Assembly: GCA_015060205.1 (NCBI GenBank)
Contig: SUYY01000003.1
Coordinates: forward strand, 20,719-84,718
Length of the DNA: 64,000 bases
Direction: 5' to 3'
DNA from: Bacteroidales bacterium
Lineage (GTDB): Bacteria; Bacteroidota; Bacteroidia; Bacteroidales; UBA932
The notes under the pieces are model-generated. The model was given only the letters and a program-made list of their open reading frames with translations. It was not told where the DNA came from and searched no databases. The position numbers and the translations under genes were made by a program. Below are positions 16,735 to 26,058 of the stretch, piece after piece. Position 1 is the stretch's first letter, and the number at the start of each line of letters is the position of its first letter.

Positions 16735-17644
16735 TGGCAACCATGTTTTCTATGGCCTTTGCTGCAGCCTGACGTGTCTTCTCGTCGAGGATTATTTCCG
16801 GCGACTCGTTTTCCAGACATGCCAGGATGTTTTCAAGGGTGATCATCTTCATGTACCGGCACTCGTTGCATGGCGCTTCATGCACTGCGGGAGCCGGTAT
16901 GAATTTTTTGTCAGGATGGCGCTTCTCCATTTCCACAAGTATTCCTGACTCTGTCACTACTATGAATTCTTTTGCGTCACTTTGTCCGCAATATTCCAGT
17001 ATTCCTGCGGTAGAACCTGTGTAATCGGCAACTTCTACTATTGAAGCGGGACATTCTGGGTGTACGACCACCTTTGCCATAGGATGTTCCGCTTTCAGGG
17101 CAAGAATCTTCTCGAGAGAGAATTTTTCATGGACATCGCATGCTCCATCCCAGATCACCATATTGTCCCTTCCCGTGAGTTTCTGTATGTAAGCGCCGAG
17201 ATTTCTGTCAGGACCGAATATGATCGGCTGGTCTGCAGGTATGCTTTTAACTACCTTGAGTGCGTTTGTGGAGGTGCAGCATACGTCTGTAAGTGCCTTC
17301 ACACCAACAGAAGTGTTTACATACGACACTACCTTGTGACCGGGGTATCTGCTGATGAACTCTCCGAAATCCTTTGCATCACAGGACTCTGCCAGTGAAC
17401 ATCCTGCTTCCGGAACCGGTATGAGCACCTTCTTTTCGGGACATAGAACCTTTGCCGTTTCCGCCATGAAGTTCACTCCGGCAAAAAGTATGACAGGAGC
17501 ATCTATTTCCTTTGCCTTTATGGAAAGCGCGAGTGAGTCTCCAAGGAAATCTGCCACGGACTGGACCTCTGCCGAGGTATAGTAGTGTGCAAGGATCACT
17601 GCTCCTTTCTGTCTTTTAAGTGCCTGTATCTTTTCTGCAATCAT
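16727..17644 (-). CDS. nadA: Quinolinate synthase
   Basis: It condenses iminoaspartate with dihydroxyacetone phosphate to quinolinate, using a [4Fe-4S] cluster. The 305-residue protein begins IQALKRQKGAVILAHYYTS. It has the three cluster cysteines expected of NadA: the CC in TDVCCTSTNA, the one in VHPECPASIV, and APCNECRYMK near the C-terminus. It is the last gene of the nadB-nadC-nadA unit and starts 3 bp after nadC. Confidence 0.97.
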   Translation of the reverse strand: MIAEKIQALKRQKGAVILAHYYTSAEVQSVADFLGDSLALSIKAKEIDAPVILFAGVNFMAETAKVLCPEKKVLIPVPEAGCSLAESCDAKDFGEFISRYPGHKVVSYVNTSVGVKALTDVCCTSTNALKVVKSIPADQPIIFGPDRNLGAYIQKLTGRDNMVIWDGACDVHEKFSLEKILALKAEHPMAKVVVHPECPASIVEVADYTGSTAGILEYCGQSDAKEFIVVTESGILVEMEKRHPDKKFIPAPAVHEAPCNECRYMKMITLENILACLENESPEIILDEKTRQAAAKAIENMVAIR

Positions 17645-17647
17645 AGT

Positions 17648-18502
17648 CTATCTGTTATCTACCTGGATATTCATGCTGATATCCATTCCTTTGACAGTAT
17701 GTGTAAGGGCGCCTACGCTGATGAAGTCGACTCCGGTCGCTGCCACTTCAAGAAGGCGAGGAATGCTCATGTTGCCTGAAGCCTCGGTCTTTATGCCTTT
17801 GTCAGCGGCCTTTATGATCGAAACCGCTTCAGTCATCCGGGCAGTGTCCATATTGTCAAGCATGATGATGTCAGCGCCTGCTGCGATGGCCTGTCTCACT
17901 TCGTCAAGATTCGTGGTCTCCACCTCGATCTTTATATCTGACGGAATACGTGAACGGACCTGTTCCACAGCCTTGGATATGCCGCCGGCCATCTTGATGT
18001 GGTTGTCCTTGATCATAGCCATGTCGTAAAGCCCCATGCGGTGGTTGGTTCCGCCTCCGTGCTTTACTGCAAGTTTGTCGAGAACTCTGAGACCTGGTGC
18101 GGTCTTTCGGGTGTCCAGAAGTTGTGTCTGTGTTCCGGCAAGTTCCTTCACGTATCTTGCTGTCTCCGTTGCGATGCCGCACATTCTCTGGAATATGTTG
18201 AGGGAAAGACGTTCGCCTCTGAGCAAGGTAGGGTAGGTCGCTTCCACCTTAAGTATCACATCTCCCTTCTTTACGGTATCCCCGTCCTTGAAATATGGCG
18301 TGAACACGACGTCGTCCTGAAAACGGTCATAGACCATCTTCACAATCTCCAGTCCGGATATCACTCCGTCCTGTTTCGCTGTCATGGTTGCTGTCGCATT
18401 CATGGATTCCGGGATGATTGACTCTGTGGTTATGTCTCCGGTGTTGATGTCTTCTTCTATGCCCAGGTCGAGCAGTTTGTTGATAAGGTTTTCGTACTGC
18501 AT
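17648..18502 (-). CDS. nadC: Nicotinate-nucleotide pyrophosphorylase (carboxylating)
   Basis: It turns quinolinate and PRPP into nicotinate mononucleotide. The 284-residue protein shows the usual blocks: EDINTGDITTESI near the N-terminus, LNIFQRMCGIATETARYV, the phosphate-binding DTRKTAPGLRVLDKLAVKHGGG and the C-terminal ASGNMSIPRLLEVAATGVD. It lies between nadB (20 bp upstream) and nadA (3 bp downstream), so substrate can pass along the operon's three enzymes. Confidence 0.97.
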   Translation of the reverse strand: MQYENLINKLLDLGIEEDINTGDITTESIIPESMNATATMTAKQDGVISGLEIVKMVYDRFQDDVVFTPYFKDGDTVKKGDVILKVEATYPTLLRGERLSLNIFQRMCGIATETARYVKELAGTQTQLLDTRKTAPGLRVLDKLAVKHGGGTNHRMGLYDMAMIKDNHIKMAGGISKAVEQVRSRIPSDIKIEVETTNLDEVRQAIAAGADIIMLDNMDTARMTEAVSIIKAADKGIKTEASGNMSIPRLLEVAATGVDFISVGALTHTVKGMDISMNIQVDNR

Positions 18503-18522
18503 ATCTGTTTTTTATTGATTTC

Positions 18523-20133
18523 TTAGAACTTGAAATATCCTGAATTTACAGGTGCGGTGGTAATCTCATGTCCTTTCTGCTGGACAGAGTGGATGGCAAA
18601 CGCCTCATCGGAACAAGGGTAGTCTTCCCTGAAATGTCCGCCACGACTTTCTTTTCTCATAAGAGCAGGCTTCATGATCAGGCCTGCGACACAGACAAGT
18701 CTTCTCGAGGACTCGATGTAGTATTCGTGAGTGTCCTGGGCAAGTTCATCCAATGTGGCCTGAATGTCTTCGAGCATGCCAAGACCTTCAGTGAGAGTCT
18801 TCTCACTTCTTATTATACCTGCATACCGGTTCATTATCTCTGCCACTTTCCTTCTTGTCTCCGTATATACCGCGGCGTTGTCAGGATCTTTGGTAAAGAT
18901 ATGCTCAAATTCAGGGACTGTCTCCACCTTACCGACTCTTACACTGTCTTCGACTGCGCGGTTTGCAAACACGAGACATTCTATGAGTGAGTTTGATGCG
19001 AGTCTGTTCGCACCCATTATGCCGGTTGCAGATACTTCTCCGCAGGTATACAGTCTCTTGATGTCTGTTCTTCCGTTACTGTTCGAAAGCACGCCTCCCA
19101 CCGAATAATGTGCAGCGGGAGCCACCGGTATCTCCTGTGTCAGGTCATACCCGAACTCCTTGCATCTGGCATATATTCCGGGGAAACGCTTTATGATCAT
19201 CTCCTTGTCAAGATGCCTCAGGGAGAGTGTCACGTATGGCATGTCGTCGGAAATCATCTGCTTGAATATTGATCTCGCGACTATATCCCTCGGAGCAAGT
19301 TCCGCCAGTTCGTGTATCGGAACCATGAAACGCTTTCCGGCCTTATTCAGAAGATGGGCCTTCTCTCCTCGGACAGCCTCGCTTATAAGGAACGCCTGAG
19401 GCGAGTCTTTCAGATAAAGTCCTGACGGGTGGAACTGGATGAACTCCATGTCCATGATACGGCATCCGGACCCGTAGGCAATGGCCACTCCGTCGCCTAC
19501 CGTTGTCTGCGGATTTGTCGTGCGGGCGTATATGGCAGAAGTGCCGCCGGAGGTGAGGAATACGTGGTTAGAATACATAAGTATCTCCTCGCCACCTTCC
19601 TTTTCCGTAAGGTCTCTGCTTTCACTCCAGCATCTGATTCCGAAACATTCACCGTCCTTTACCAGAAGGTCGAGAAGAAGGGTGTTTTCAAATATCTCTA
19701 TATTTTCCTGCTCCAGAACCTTCGATATGGTGAACTCTGTGACCCATTTTCCTGTAGCATCACCTCCGGCGTGGAGTATCCTTCTTTTGTGATGACCTCC
19801 TTCCAGTCCCAAGGACAGGACTCCGTTTCTGGAATCGAACTTCATTCCTTCCGCAATGATTTCCTCTATCCTCTCCGGACCTTCGTTGACCAGGATGTCC
19901 ACGGATTCCTCCTCACACAGACCTCTTCCCGCAATCAGTGTATCGTCTTTGTGGATTTCAGGGGCATCGTCTTCCGATGTGACTGCCGCGATGCCTCCCT
20001 GCGCATTGAATGAATTGCTCTCTCTTACAAGGGCCTTGGTTATTACTGCAACCCTGCCTACAGATGAAGCCTTCCATGCGGCGTAAAGACCGGCAAGTCC
20101 GCTGCCTACGATAATGTAATCAAACTTACGCAT
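18523..20133 (-). CDS. nadB: L-aspartate oxidase
   Basis: This flavoprotein oxidises L-aspartate to iminoaspartate, the first step of NAD synthesis. The 536-residue protein starts with the FAD dinucleotide fold YIIVGSGLAGLYAAWKA. It continues with the succinate-dehydrogenase-type active-site blocks SNSFNAQGGIAAV, LEGGHHKRRILHAGGDATG, and the substrate-binding HYSVGGV and GANRLASNSLIE segments. The C-terminal helical domain has ESRGGHFREDYP. A minus-strand TAACTTTG (20164-20157) lies 24 bp upstream as a likely -7 box, without a clear -33 partner. Confidence 0.97.
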   Translation of the reverse strand: MRKFDYIIVGSGLAGLYAAWKASSVGRVAVITKALVRESNSFNAQGGIAAVTSEDDAPEIHKDDTLIAGRGLCEEESVDILVNEGPERIEEIIAEGMKFDSRNGVLSLGLEGGHHKRRILHAGGDATGKWVTEFTISKVLEQENIEIFENTLLLDLLVKDGECFGIRCWSESRDLTEKEGGEEILMYSNHVFLTSGGTSAIYARTTNPQTTVGDGVAIAYGSGCRIMDMEFIQFHPSGLYLKDSPQAFLISEAVRGEKAHLLNKAGKRFMVPIHELAELAPRDIVARSIFKQMISDDMPYVTLSLRHLDKEMIIKRFPGIYARCKEFGYDLTQEIPVAPAAHYSVGGVLSNSNGRTDIKRLYTCGEVSATGIMGANRLASNSLIECLVFANRAVEDSVRVGKVETVPEFEHIFTKDPDNAAVYTETRRKVAEIMNRYAGIIRSEKTLTEGLGMLEDIQATLDELAQDTHEYYIESSRRLVCVAGLIMKPALMRKESRGGHFREDYPCSDEAFAIHSVQQKGHEITTAPVNSGYFKF

Positions 20134-20173
20134 CGTTGTATATATGATAAATCATACAAAGTTATAAAAATCT

Positions 20174-20205
20174 TTTGTTTAATGTTCCGCCGGCAGTCAA
20201 ATTTG
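20174..20205 (+). promoter_or_regulatory. Near-consensus promoter of the TonB receptor gene
   Basis: TTTG (20174-20177), 20 bp, CAAATTTG (20198-20205, one mismatch to TAnnTTTG). The predicted start of transcription near 20212 favours ATG 20250 over ATG 20220 for the gene. Confidence 0.5.
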
Positions 20206-20249
20206 CACGATAAATGTAAATGTTCCTTCCAGTTAGTTATTGTAGTGAT

Positions 20250-22625
20250 ATGGAACGGATAATTTTATCATTTGCCGTGATTCTGACCTTTACACTTTCA
20301 GATGCCGCCCCAGTCGTGGACGGCTATACCGTCAGAGGAAAGGTGTTGGACAAGGTGACGAGGGAGGGTATACCATATGCAGCGGTTCTGATTGTGGGTG
20401 TGGAAGGATCCGGAGTTGCGACAGATTCGACAGGGGTCTTTGTCATTGAGAATGTGGCTCCGGGAATCAGTCAGTTCTCCGCCGTGCAACTCGGCTATAG
20501 AACTGTTGTGACTCCGGAATATAGGATAACACCTTATACGCCGTTCATAGAGATAGAGATGGATCAGGATGTGACGGAACTTGCTCACTCAAGCGTCAGA
20601 CCTTCTCCTTTCCTCAGAAGCGTAGAAAGTCCCGTAAGCGCCAGGATAATCAGTGTCGGTGATATCGAGAAGATTCCCGGTGCCAACAAGGACGTAGCGA
20701 GAATAGTGAGGTCATATCCCGGAGTCTCATATTCCCCGATAGGCTATAGAAACGACCTGATAGTCCGAGGCGGCGGTCCGTCGGAAAATGCCTTCTATCT
20801 GGATGGAATAGAGATTCCCAATATAAATCATTTTGCCACCCAAGGTGCTTCAGGAGGGCCTGTCAGCATACTTAATTCGGACCTTATAAGGGAAATCAGT
20901 TTCTATACAGGTTCTTTCCCGGCGAACCGCGGAGGTGCATTGAGTTCGGTCATGGATATATCCCTTAAAGACGGCAACAAGGATAAACAGGCCTTCAAGG
21001 CTACAATAGGAGCATCAGAGGCCGGGGTGAGCGCAAGCGGTCATATCGGTCGCAGGACGACTTACATCGCATCTGTGCGTCAGTCTTATCTTCAACTCCT
21101 TTTCAAACTCCTTGGCCTGCCTCTGCTTCCCAATTATATAGACGGACAGGTGAAGTTCAAGACAACTTTCGACAACAGGGATGAATTGAGTTTCATTGCA
21201 CTTGCAGGATTCGACAACATGAAACTCAATCTTGAAACCGATGACAAGGCGGATGAATACCTTCTCAGTTACCTCCCGGTATTGAAACAGGAGACCTTCA
21301 CCGTAGGAGGTTCTTACCGACATTTCGGCGACGGTCATACCCAGACATATTCATTGAGTTACAGTTATCTGAACAACCGCAGCAGAAAATATCTCGGAAA
21401 TGATGAAAGTGACCCATCAAACCTTATCTCAAAAGGAAGCGGATTGGAGGGGAAGTTTCAGGCAAGATTCGAAAACAGGTCATACTATGGACCTTGGACT
21501 GTACGTGAAGGCGGCGAACTGGGATACAGACATTTCGAAAGTGATGTTTTCAGAAGGACAGATGACGCCAGGGATATACGATATGACTCCGCTCTGGGTT
21601 TTCTGTCATGGGGGCTCTTCACATCTGCAGATTATAAGTCTCCCTCTGGGAAAGTCAATACCTCGTTCGGATTGCGTATGGATGGAAGTTCCTTCTCAGG
21701 CAGGACTGCAGCAGTGTGGAAGCAGATTTCACCTCGCGCGTCAGTGTCATATATGCCATGGAAGGACTGGTCTTTCAATGCAAGTACAGGACTGTACCAT
21801 CAGTTGCCTCCGATGACGGCGTTGAGTTACAGGGAAGACGGCACTCTGGCGAACAGGTCTCTGGATTACATGAGGGTTTTCTCCAGTGCCTCAGGGGTAG
21901 ACTGGAAACTGCGCGACCGGCTTTACATCGGACTTGAGGCTTTCTGTAAATATTTCTTCGATATTCCGGTTTCTGTAGCGACCGGTGTGCCTCTTACATG
22001 CATCGGAGCGGATTACGGCAGTATCGGAGAAGAACTTCTGAAATCGGAAGCGACGGGACTCTCATACGGAACAGAACTTCTTGTGAAATGGCTTATACCG
22101 GACAAGGTGAGTCTGGTGGGTTCGGCAACCCTTTACTGGAGCAGGTTCAAAAGCGATTCACAGGCGTCCTATATCCCTTCTTCATGGGACAACAGGTTCA
22201 TAATCAATCTCAGTGCCGTCTATGACCTGCCGAAATACTGGAGTATCGGAGCAAAGATAAGTGCGATAGGCGGTGCTCCATATACGCCTTATGACCTGGA
22301 GAGTTCATCCCTGAAGACGGTGTGGGATGCCACCGGACGGCCCGTATATGATTTTGACAGATATAACAGTGCCCGTCTGGATCCGTATTATCAGATTGAT
22401 CTTCGTGTCGACAAGAACTTTTATTTCAAGAAATGGACATTGGGACTGTATGTCGACCTTCAGAATGTGACATTCAGCAAGATACGTCAGCCTGATGCTT
22501 ATCTGAGTACCGGGGAAGTGGTCAATCCCGATGCTTTGCTTCCGGAGCAGAAATATGAACTGGAATTGCTGGAACTGTATAGCGGAACAATTGTCCCGGC
22601 AATCGGCGTGACAGTGGATTTTTAA
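20250..22625 (+). CDS. TonB-dependent outer-membrane receptor with carboxypeptidase-like N-terminal domain
   Basis: The start is ATG 20250, giving a signal peptide (MERIILSFAVILTFTLSDA) and 791 residues. An N-terminal CarboxypepD_reg-like beta-sandwich comes first. The plug has a TonB-box-like region and NDLIVRGGGPSENAFYLDGIEIPN, and a long barrel ends in an aromatic residue (VTVDF). It lacks the SusC-specific DGVP signature and has no SusD partner, so it is probably a siderophore, cobalamin or peptide receptor rather than a glycan importer. The ligand is unknown. A small secreted protein follows 47 bp later. Confidence 0.9.
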   Translation: MERIILSFAVILTFTLSDAAPVVDGYTVRGKVLDKVTREGIPYAAVLIVGVEGSGVATDSTGVFVIENVAPGISQFSAVQLGYRTVVTPEYRITPYTPFIEIEMDQDVTELAHSSVRPSPFLRSVESPVSARIISVGDIEKIPGANKDVARIVRSYPGVSYSPIGYRNDLIVRGGGPSENAFYLDGIEIPNINHFATQGASGGPVSILNSDLIREISFYTGSFPANRGGALSSVMDISLKDGNKDKQAFKATIGASEAGVSASGHIGRRTTYIASVRQSYLQLLFKLLGLPLLPNYIDGQVKFKTTFDNRDELSFIALAGFDNMKLNLETDDKADEYLLSYLPVLKQETFTVGGSYRHFGDGHTQTYSLSYSYLNNRSRKYLGNDESDPSNLISKGSGLEGKFQARFENRSYYGPWTVREGGELGYRHFESDVFRRTDDARDIRYDSALGFLSWGLFTSADYKSPSGKVNTSFGLRMDGSSFSGRTAAVWKQISPRASVSYMPWKDWSFNASTGLYHQLPPMTALSYREDGTLANRSLDYMRVFSSASGVDWKLRDRLYIGLEAFCKYFFDIPVSVATGVPLTCIGADYGSIGEELLKSEATGLSYGTELLVKWLIPDKVSLVGSATLYWSRFKSDSQASYIPSSWDNRFIINLSAVYDLPKYWSIGAKISAIGGAPYTPYDLESSSLKTVWDATGRPVYDFDRYNSARLDPYYQIDLRVDKNFYFKKWTLGLYVDLQNVTFSKIRQPDAYLSTGEVVNPDALLPEQKYELELLELYSGTIVPAIGVTVDF

Positions 22626-22672
22626 TGTGAAAGGATGATTTGTCGAAATTTTGCATTAATTTTACCGTCATT

Positions 22673-23131
22673 ATGAAGAAGATCATATTGACTGTAATTT
22701 CGGCACTTTCAGCACTCACGCTCTTTGCAGGAACTCCTGCAGAGGATGTGGTCGAGAAGTATAAGGAAATGAAAGGCGCGAGGAATCTGGTGGCAAAAGG
22801 GGTCCTGATAAAGATGGCAAGACCTCTTATGAAGGACTATCAGATCGCTCCTTTGGCGCATAAGGTGGAGGAATTGTCTGTCCTGCGTATAGACAAGGCC
22901 GATCCTGAAATCAAAGAGCAGTTTCTGAAGGATCTGCAGGCTGCATTGAGCCAGTATATGTTCGGCGGACAGTCCGTCACACGCAATGGAGTGGTCGATG
23001 CATATGTCCACCTTGCAAAGCCGGATGTTGCAGACGAACTTATAGTGTATAATCCTAAGATATTCGCATTGTATAGTGTCTCAGGCACATTTACGGCTGA
23101 GGAATTGACAAAAATTCAGAAAAAGCCATAA
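22673..23131 (+). CDS. Small secreted protein, DUF4252-like
   Basis: I choose ATG 22673 (MKKIILTVISALSALTLFAG), which gives a clean signal peptide and 152 residues. The mature part (VVEKYKEMKGARNLVAKGVLIKM) resembles DUF4252 proteins of Bacteroidales, which are of unknown function and often periplasmic. No catalytic motif is visible. It lies between the TonB receptor and nhaA on the same strand. Family assignment is from memory of the sequence pattern and is moderate. Confidence 0.6.
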   Translation: MKKIILTVISALSALTLFAGTPAEDVVEKYKEMKGARNLVAKGVLIKMARPLMKDYQIAPLAHKVEELSVLRIDKADPEIKEQFLKDLQAALSQYMFGGQSVTRNGVVDAYVHLAKPDVADELIVYNPKIFALYSVSGTFTAEELTKIQKKP

Positions 23132-23157
23132 AAGTTTCCTTTAACGGAAGTATTTTC

Positions 23158-23173
23158 TAACTTTGCGCCCGTT
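23158..23173 (+). promoter_or_regulatory. -7 box of nhaA, with extension shared with the FNT gene
   Basis: TAACTTTG followed by CGCCCGTT. The same 16 bases occur at 25215-25230 before the FNT-like gene. No good -33 element is seen at either place. Confidence 0.5.
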
Positions 23174-23191
23174 TTTCTAAAAATCAGGAAT

Positions 23192-24538
23192 ATGGGAACA
23201 AATAATTACAGTTTCTTGAGCAAGTTCAGACGCCATGTGTCTTCAAGTATGGTGCTGATCTTCTTTACGGTTCTGGCTCTGATATGTGCCAATATCCCGG
23301 GTGTCAAGGATTGGTATTTTTCTCTTTGGCAGCATCCGGTAAGCCTTTCAATAGGCGGATTCAATTTCTTCAGCCACAATGGTCACCCGATGTCACTTGG
23401 ACAGGTGATCAATGACTTCCTGATGGCGATATTCTTCCTTTCGGTAGGACTTGAGATCAAAAGGGAGATAAGGGTGGGTGAACTCTCATCCCTTGACAAG
23501 GCCCTTCTGCCGATAATAGGAGCATGCGGAGGTATGATACTCCCTGTTATCGTCTTCTATCTGATATGCCCTTCAGATGCTTTGATGCAGAGAGGTCTTG
23601 CCATACCGATGGCAACGGATATCGCTTTTTCCCTCGGAGTACTGTCTGTATTCAAGTCGAGAGTGCCGGTCGGACTCAAGATATTCCTGGCAGCACTCGC
23701 TGTGGCCGATGACCTTGGCGGAATCATAGTCATCGCCCTTTTCTATTCATCAGACATCAATATGCTTTTCCTTGGCCTGTCTGCTCTTTGTGTGGTCGTA
23801 ATGGTACTCGGAAACATATTCAAGATACGTACTAAATCATTCTATGTGACAGTTGGCCTTGTACTGTGGTATATGATGCTCAATTCGGGAATTCACGCCA
23901 CCATAGCAGGAGTCATTGTGGCATTCTGTGTACCTGCTACATTGAAGAAGGGTACAGGTGTCTATCTCGAGAGAATCAGACACAATGTCAACAAGTTTCC
24001 TGTCATTGATGTGGATGAACAGCACAATACTATCGTTCTTACCAACGAGCAGGTGCATACTCTCAAGAGTATTGAATCCGCAGCCGACAAGATGATCAGT
24101 CCGCTTCAGGACCTTGAGGATAATCTGCATTTCCTGATCAATTATCTCGTGATTCCTCTGTTTGCCTTTGCAAATGCCGGAATCGACCTTACACAGATGA
24201 GTCTGGGAAGCCTCTTCTCCGGAGTCGGACTTGCCGTGATGCTGGGTCTTGTGATCGGAAAATTCCTCGGTGTGCTTTCATTCTCTTGGATCGCAGTGCG
24301 TCTGAAGGTAGTGAAATTGCCGGCCAACACCACATGGAAGGCTTTTGCAAGCGTATGCGTGGTCTGCGGTATCGGTTTTACGGTATCCATGTTCATCGCT
24401 GACCTTTCATATTCCGGTCTTGGAGCAGAGGGCGCTTCGCTTCTGAGTCAGGCTAAACTTGGAGTTCTTTGCGGTTCTGTGATATCTGCGGTTCTGGGCT
24501 GTATCCTTCTCAACAAGACATTGCCGAAAGAGTGCTGA
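23192..24538 (+). CDS. nhaA: Na+/H+ antiporter NhaA
   Basis: This inner-membrane antiporter expels Na+ in exchange for protons. The 448-residue protein has about twelve membrane helices and the ion-binding aspartate pair in AALAVADDLGGII. It also has early FLMAIFFLSVGLEIKREI and LPIIGACGGM, both highly conserved. It is longer than E. coli NhaA (388) because of a charged loop before VIPLFAFANAG, a form usual in Bacteroidetes. trmO overlaps its 3' end. Confidence 0.96.
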   Translation: MGTNNYSFLSKFRRHVSSSMVLIFFTVLALICANIPGVKDWYFSLWQHPVSLSIGGFNFFSHNGHPMSLGQVINDFLMAIFFLSVGLEIKREIRVGELSSLDKALLPIIGACGGMILPVIVFYLICPSDALMQRGLAIPMATDIAFSLGVLSVFKSRVPVGLKIFLAALAVADDLGGIIVIALFYSSDINMLFLGLSALCVVVMVLGNIFKIRTKSFYVTVGLVLWYMMLNSGIHATIAGVIVAFCVPATLKKGTGVYLERIRHNVNKFPVIDVDEQHNTIVLTNEQVHTLKSIESAADKMISPLQDLEDNLHFLINYLVIPLFAFANAGIDLTQMSLGSLFSGVGLAVMLGLVIGKFLGVLSFSWIAVRLKVVKLPANTTWKAFASVCVVCGIGFTVSMFIADLSYSGLGAEGASLLSQAKLGVLCGSVISAVLGCILLNKTLPKEC

Positions 24539-25209
24539 TCTCGCCGATAGCATATATCCGTACTGAATTTCCGGAAAAATTCGGTGTTCCGCGTCAGAGT
24601 GGGCTTGCGCCTGATCTGCGCGGAACAGTCGTATTCGAACCGGAGTACCGTTCTGCAGATGCTCTGAGAGGACTTGATGGCTTTTCCCATATATGGCTCA
24701 TATGGGAGTTCTCGGCCAACAGGAACAATGGAGACTGGCAGCCTACCGTCCGTCCTCCACGTCTGGGTGGAAATGAAAGGATGGGTGTGTTTGCAACCCG
24801 TTCTCCATTCAGACCCAACCCGCTCGGACTTTCTTGCGTTGAAGTGGATAAGGTGGAGTATGACACTCCGGATGGACCTGTGATACATGTCAGAGGGGCG
24901 GATCTGATGGATATGACTCCTATATATGATATAAAGCCTTATATACGTTATGCGGATTCTCATCCCGAGGCAGTCTGTGGATATGTCGATACGCTCGATG
25001 AAAGAACTCTTACGGTGGTGATTCCCGAAGGGATTGCATCATCGGTGAAGGATAAGTCTGTTCTGGACGCCCTTGTCCAGACTCTCAGTCTTGACCCGCG
25101 CCCTTCATACCATGATGACCCGGACAGGGTATACGGGCTATCTTATGCCGGAATGAATGTAAGATTTAAGGTTTTTTTAAGAAAACTTACTGTGATAGGG
25201 ATAGATTAA
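24532..25209 (+). CDS. trmO: tRNA (N6-threonylcarbamoyladenosine37-N6)-methyltransferase TrmO
   Basis: The track start (24469) lies 70 bp inside nhaA. I prefer GTG 24532, which overlaps nhaA by 7 bp and yields the family's usual opening (ISPIAYIRTEFPEKFGVPRQ). That gives 225 residues. The TsaA/YaeB beta-barrel shows SHIWLIWEF, the SAM-binding ATRSPFRPNPLGLS, and DLMDMTPIYDIKPYI. The C-terminal DPRPSYHDD is also typical. The enzyme adds a methyl group to t6A37 in certain threonine tRNAs. Start choice is by family fit, not by a Shine-Dalgarno sequence. Confidence 0.9.
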   Translation: MLISPIAYIRTEFPEKFGVPRQSGLAPDLRGTVVFEPEYRSADALRGLDGFSHIWLIWEFSANRNNGDWQPTVRPPRLGGNERMGVFATRSPFRPNPLGLSCVEVDKVEYDTPDGPVIHVRGADLMDMTPIYDIKPYIRYADSHPEAVCGYVDTLDERTLTVVIPEGIASSVKDKSVLDALVQTLSLDPRPSYHDDPDRVYGLSYAGMNVRFKVFLRKLTVIGID

Positions 25210-25242
25210 TTGCTTAACTTTGCGCCCGTTAATCAGAATCCT

Positions 25243-25863
25243 ATGATAAGACTTATCAGATCATCAATATTGGCAGGAATAGCGATTGCATGCGGAGGTT
25301 TCGGATTTCTTGCTTCCGGCATTCAGGCGGAGTCGTTCGGACCTCTTTTCGGCTCGATCCTTTTCTCATTCGGACTTATGACTGTGGTGGCCTATAAACT
25401 GGCACTTTACACGGGTACGGCGGGATTTATCAAGAAGAATGAGGTTGGAAGGCTCTTTGTCATTCTGGGCGGTAACATCATCGGATGTTTCCTTGTGGGA
25501 CTGGTGTCAAGGGTCTCGCCGCTTGATATTCAGACTGCGGCAGAAAATCTTCTGCGTCTCAGATTGGAGAGGGGACCGCTCAGATGCGGACTTCTCGGAA
25601 TACCATGCGGATTCATGATGACCACGGCAGTGACATTTGCCCGTCAGAAGCATTATATTCCGCTTCTGCTCGCAGTGCCGCTCTTCATAGTCTGCGGTTT
25701 TACCCACTGTGTCGCTGACGCATTCTATTACAGTTGTGTCCCGTTCGCCTTCATCAAGGCAAATTTCCTGTCGGTCCTGCTTGTCTATGTGAGCATCGTA
25801 CTCGGCAACCTCATCGGCTGCAATCTTTACCGCATAATCATCCCCGCATCCCAGCGGGACTAA
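25243..25863 (+). CDS. Short formate/nitrite-transporter-like membrane protein
   Basis: The start is ATG 25243, after the -7 box at 25215-25222; the track start is a TTG upstream of it. The 206-residue protein has about six hydrophobic segments, beginning SILAGIAIACGGFGFLA, with YTGTAGFI and GGNIIGCFLVGLVS as in the FocA/NirC (FNT) family. It is clearly shorter than FocA (about 280). The second half (GFTHCVADAFYY) takes the place of the FNT histidine region. It could carry formate or another small anion; the substrate is not proved. Confidence 0.7.
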   Translation: MIRLIRSSILAGIAIACGGFGFLASGIQAESFGPLFGSILFSFGLMTVVAYKLALYTGTAGFIKKNEVGRLFVILGGNIIGCFLVGLVSRVSPLDIQTAAENLLRLRLERGPLRCGLLGIPCGFMMTTAVTFARQKHYIPLLLAVPLFIVCGFTHCVADAFYYSCVPFAFIKANFLSVLLVYVSIVLGNLIGCNLYRIIIPASQRD

Positions 25864-25870
25864 GTCAGAT

Positions 25871-26053
25871 AAAAACGAAGTGACAGTCTGCCACCGGCGG
25901 TCCTCCCCACTATCGTGGGTCCCCTCTTTAAGATTCTTTGAATCTTTTCCTCCTTCGCACCTTGGCAATTCAAACAAGTTTGATTGCACTCGGTTTGTCG
26001 TCGGTTTCGGGAGCCAATGCCGCCTTGTGACAGACTGTCACTTCGTTTTTTTT
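25871..26053. repeat. 183 bp palindromic element with 20 bp perfect terminal inverted repeats
   Basis: AAAAACGAAGTGACAGTCTG (25871-25890) is the exact inverse complement of 26031-26050, and the right copy ends in a run of eight T. Inner pairs include GGCGG/CCGCC, CTCCC/GGGAG, and hairpins CCCAC-TATC-GTGGG, AAGATTC-TTT-GAATCTT and CAATTCAAAC/GTTTGATTG. There is no ORF. It lies between convergent FNT and DUF2147 genes. It could be a MITE-like element, a structured RNA or an elaborate bidirectional terminator. Confidence 0.75.
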
Positions 26054-26058
26054 GCTGT

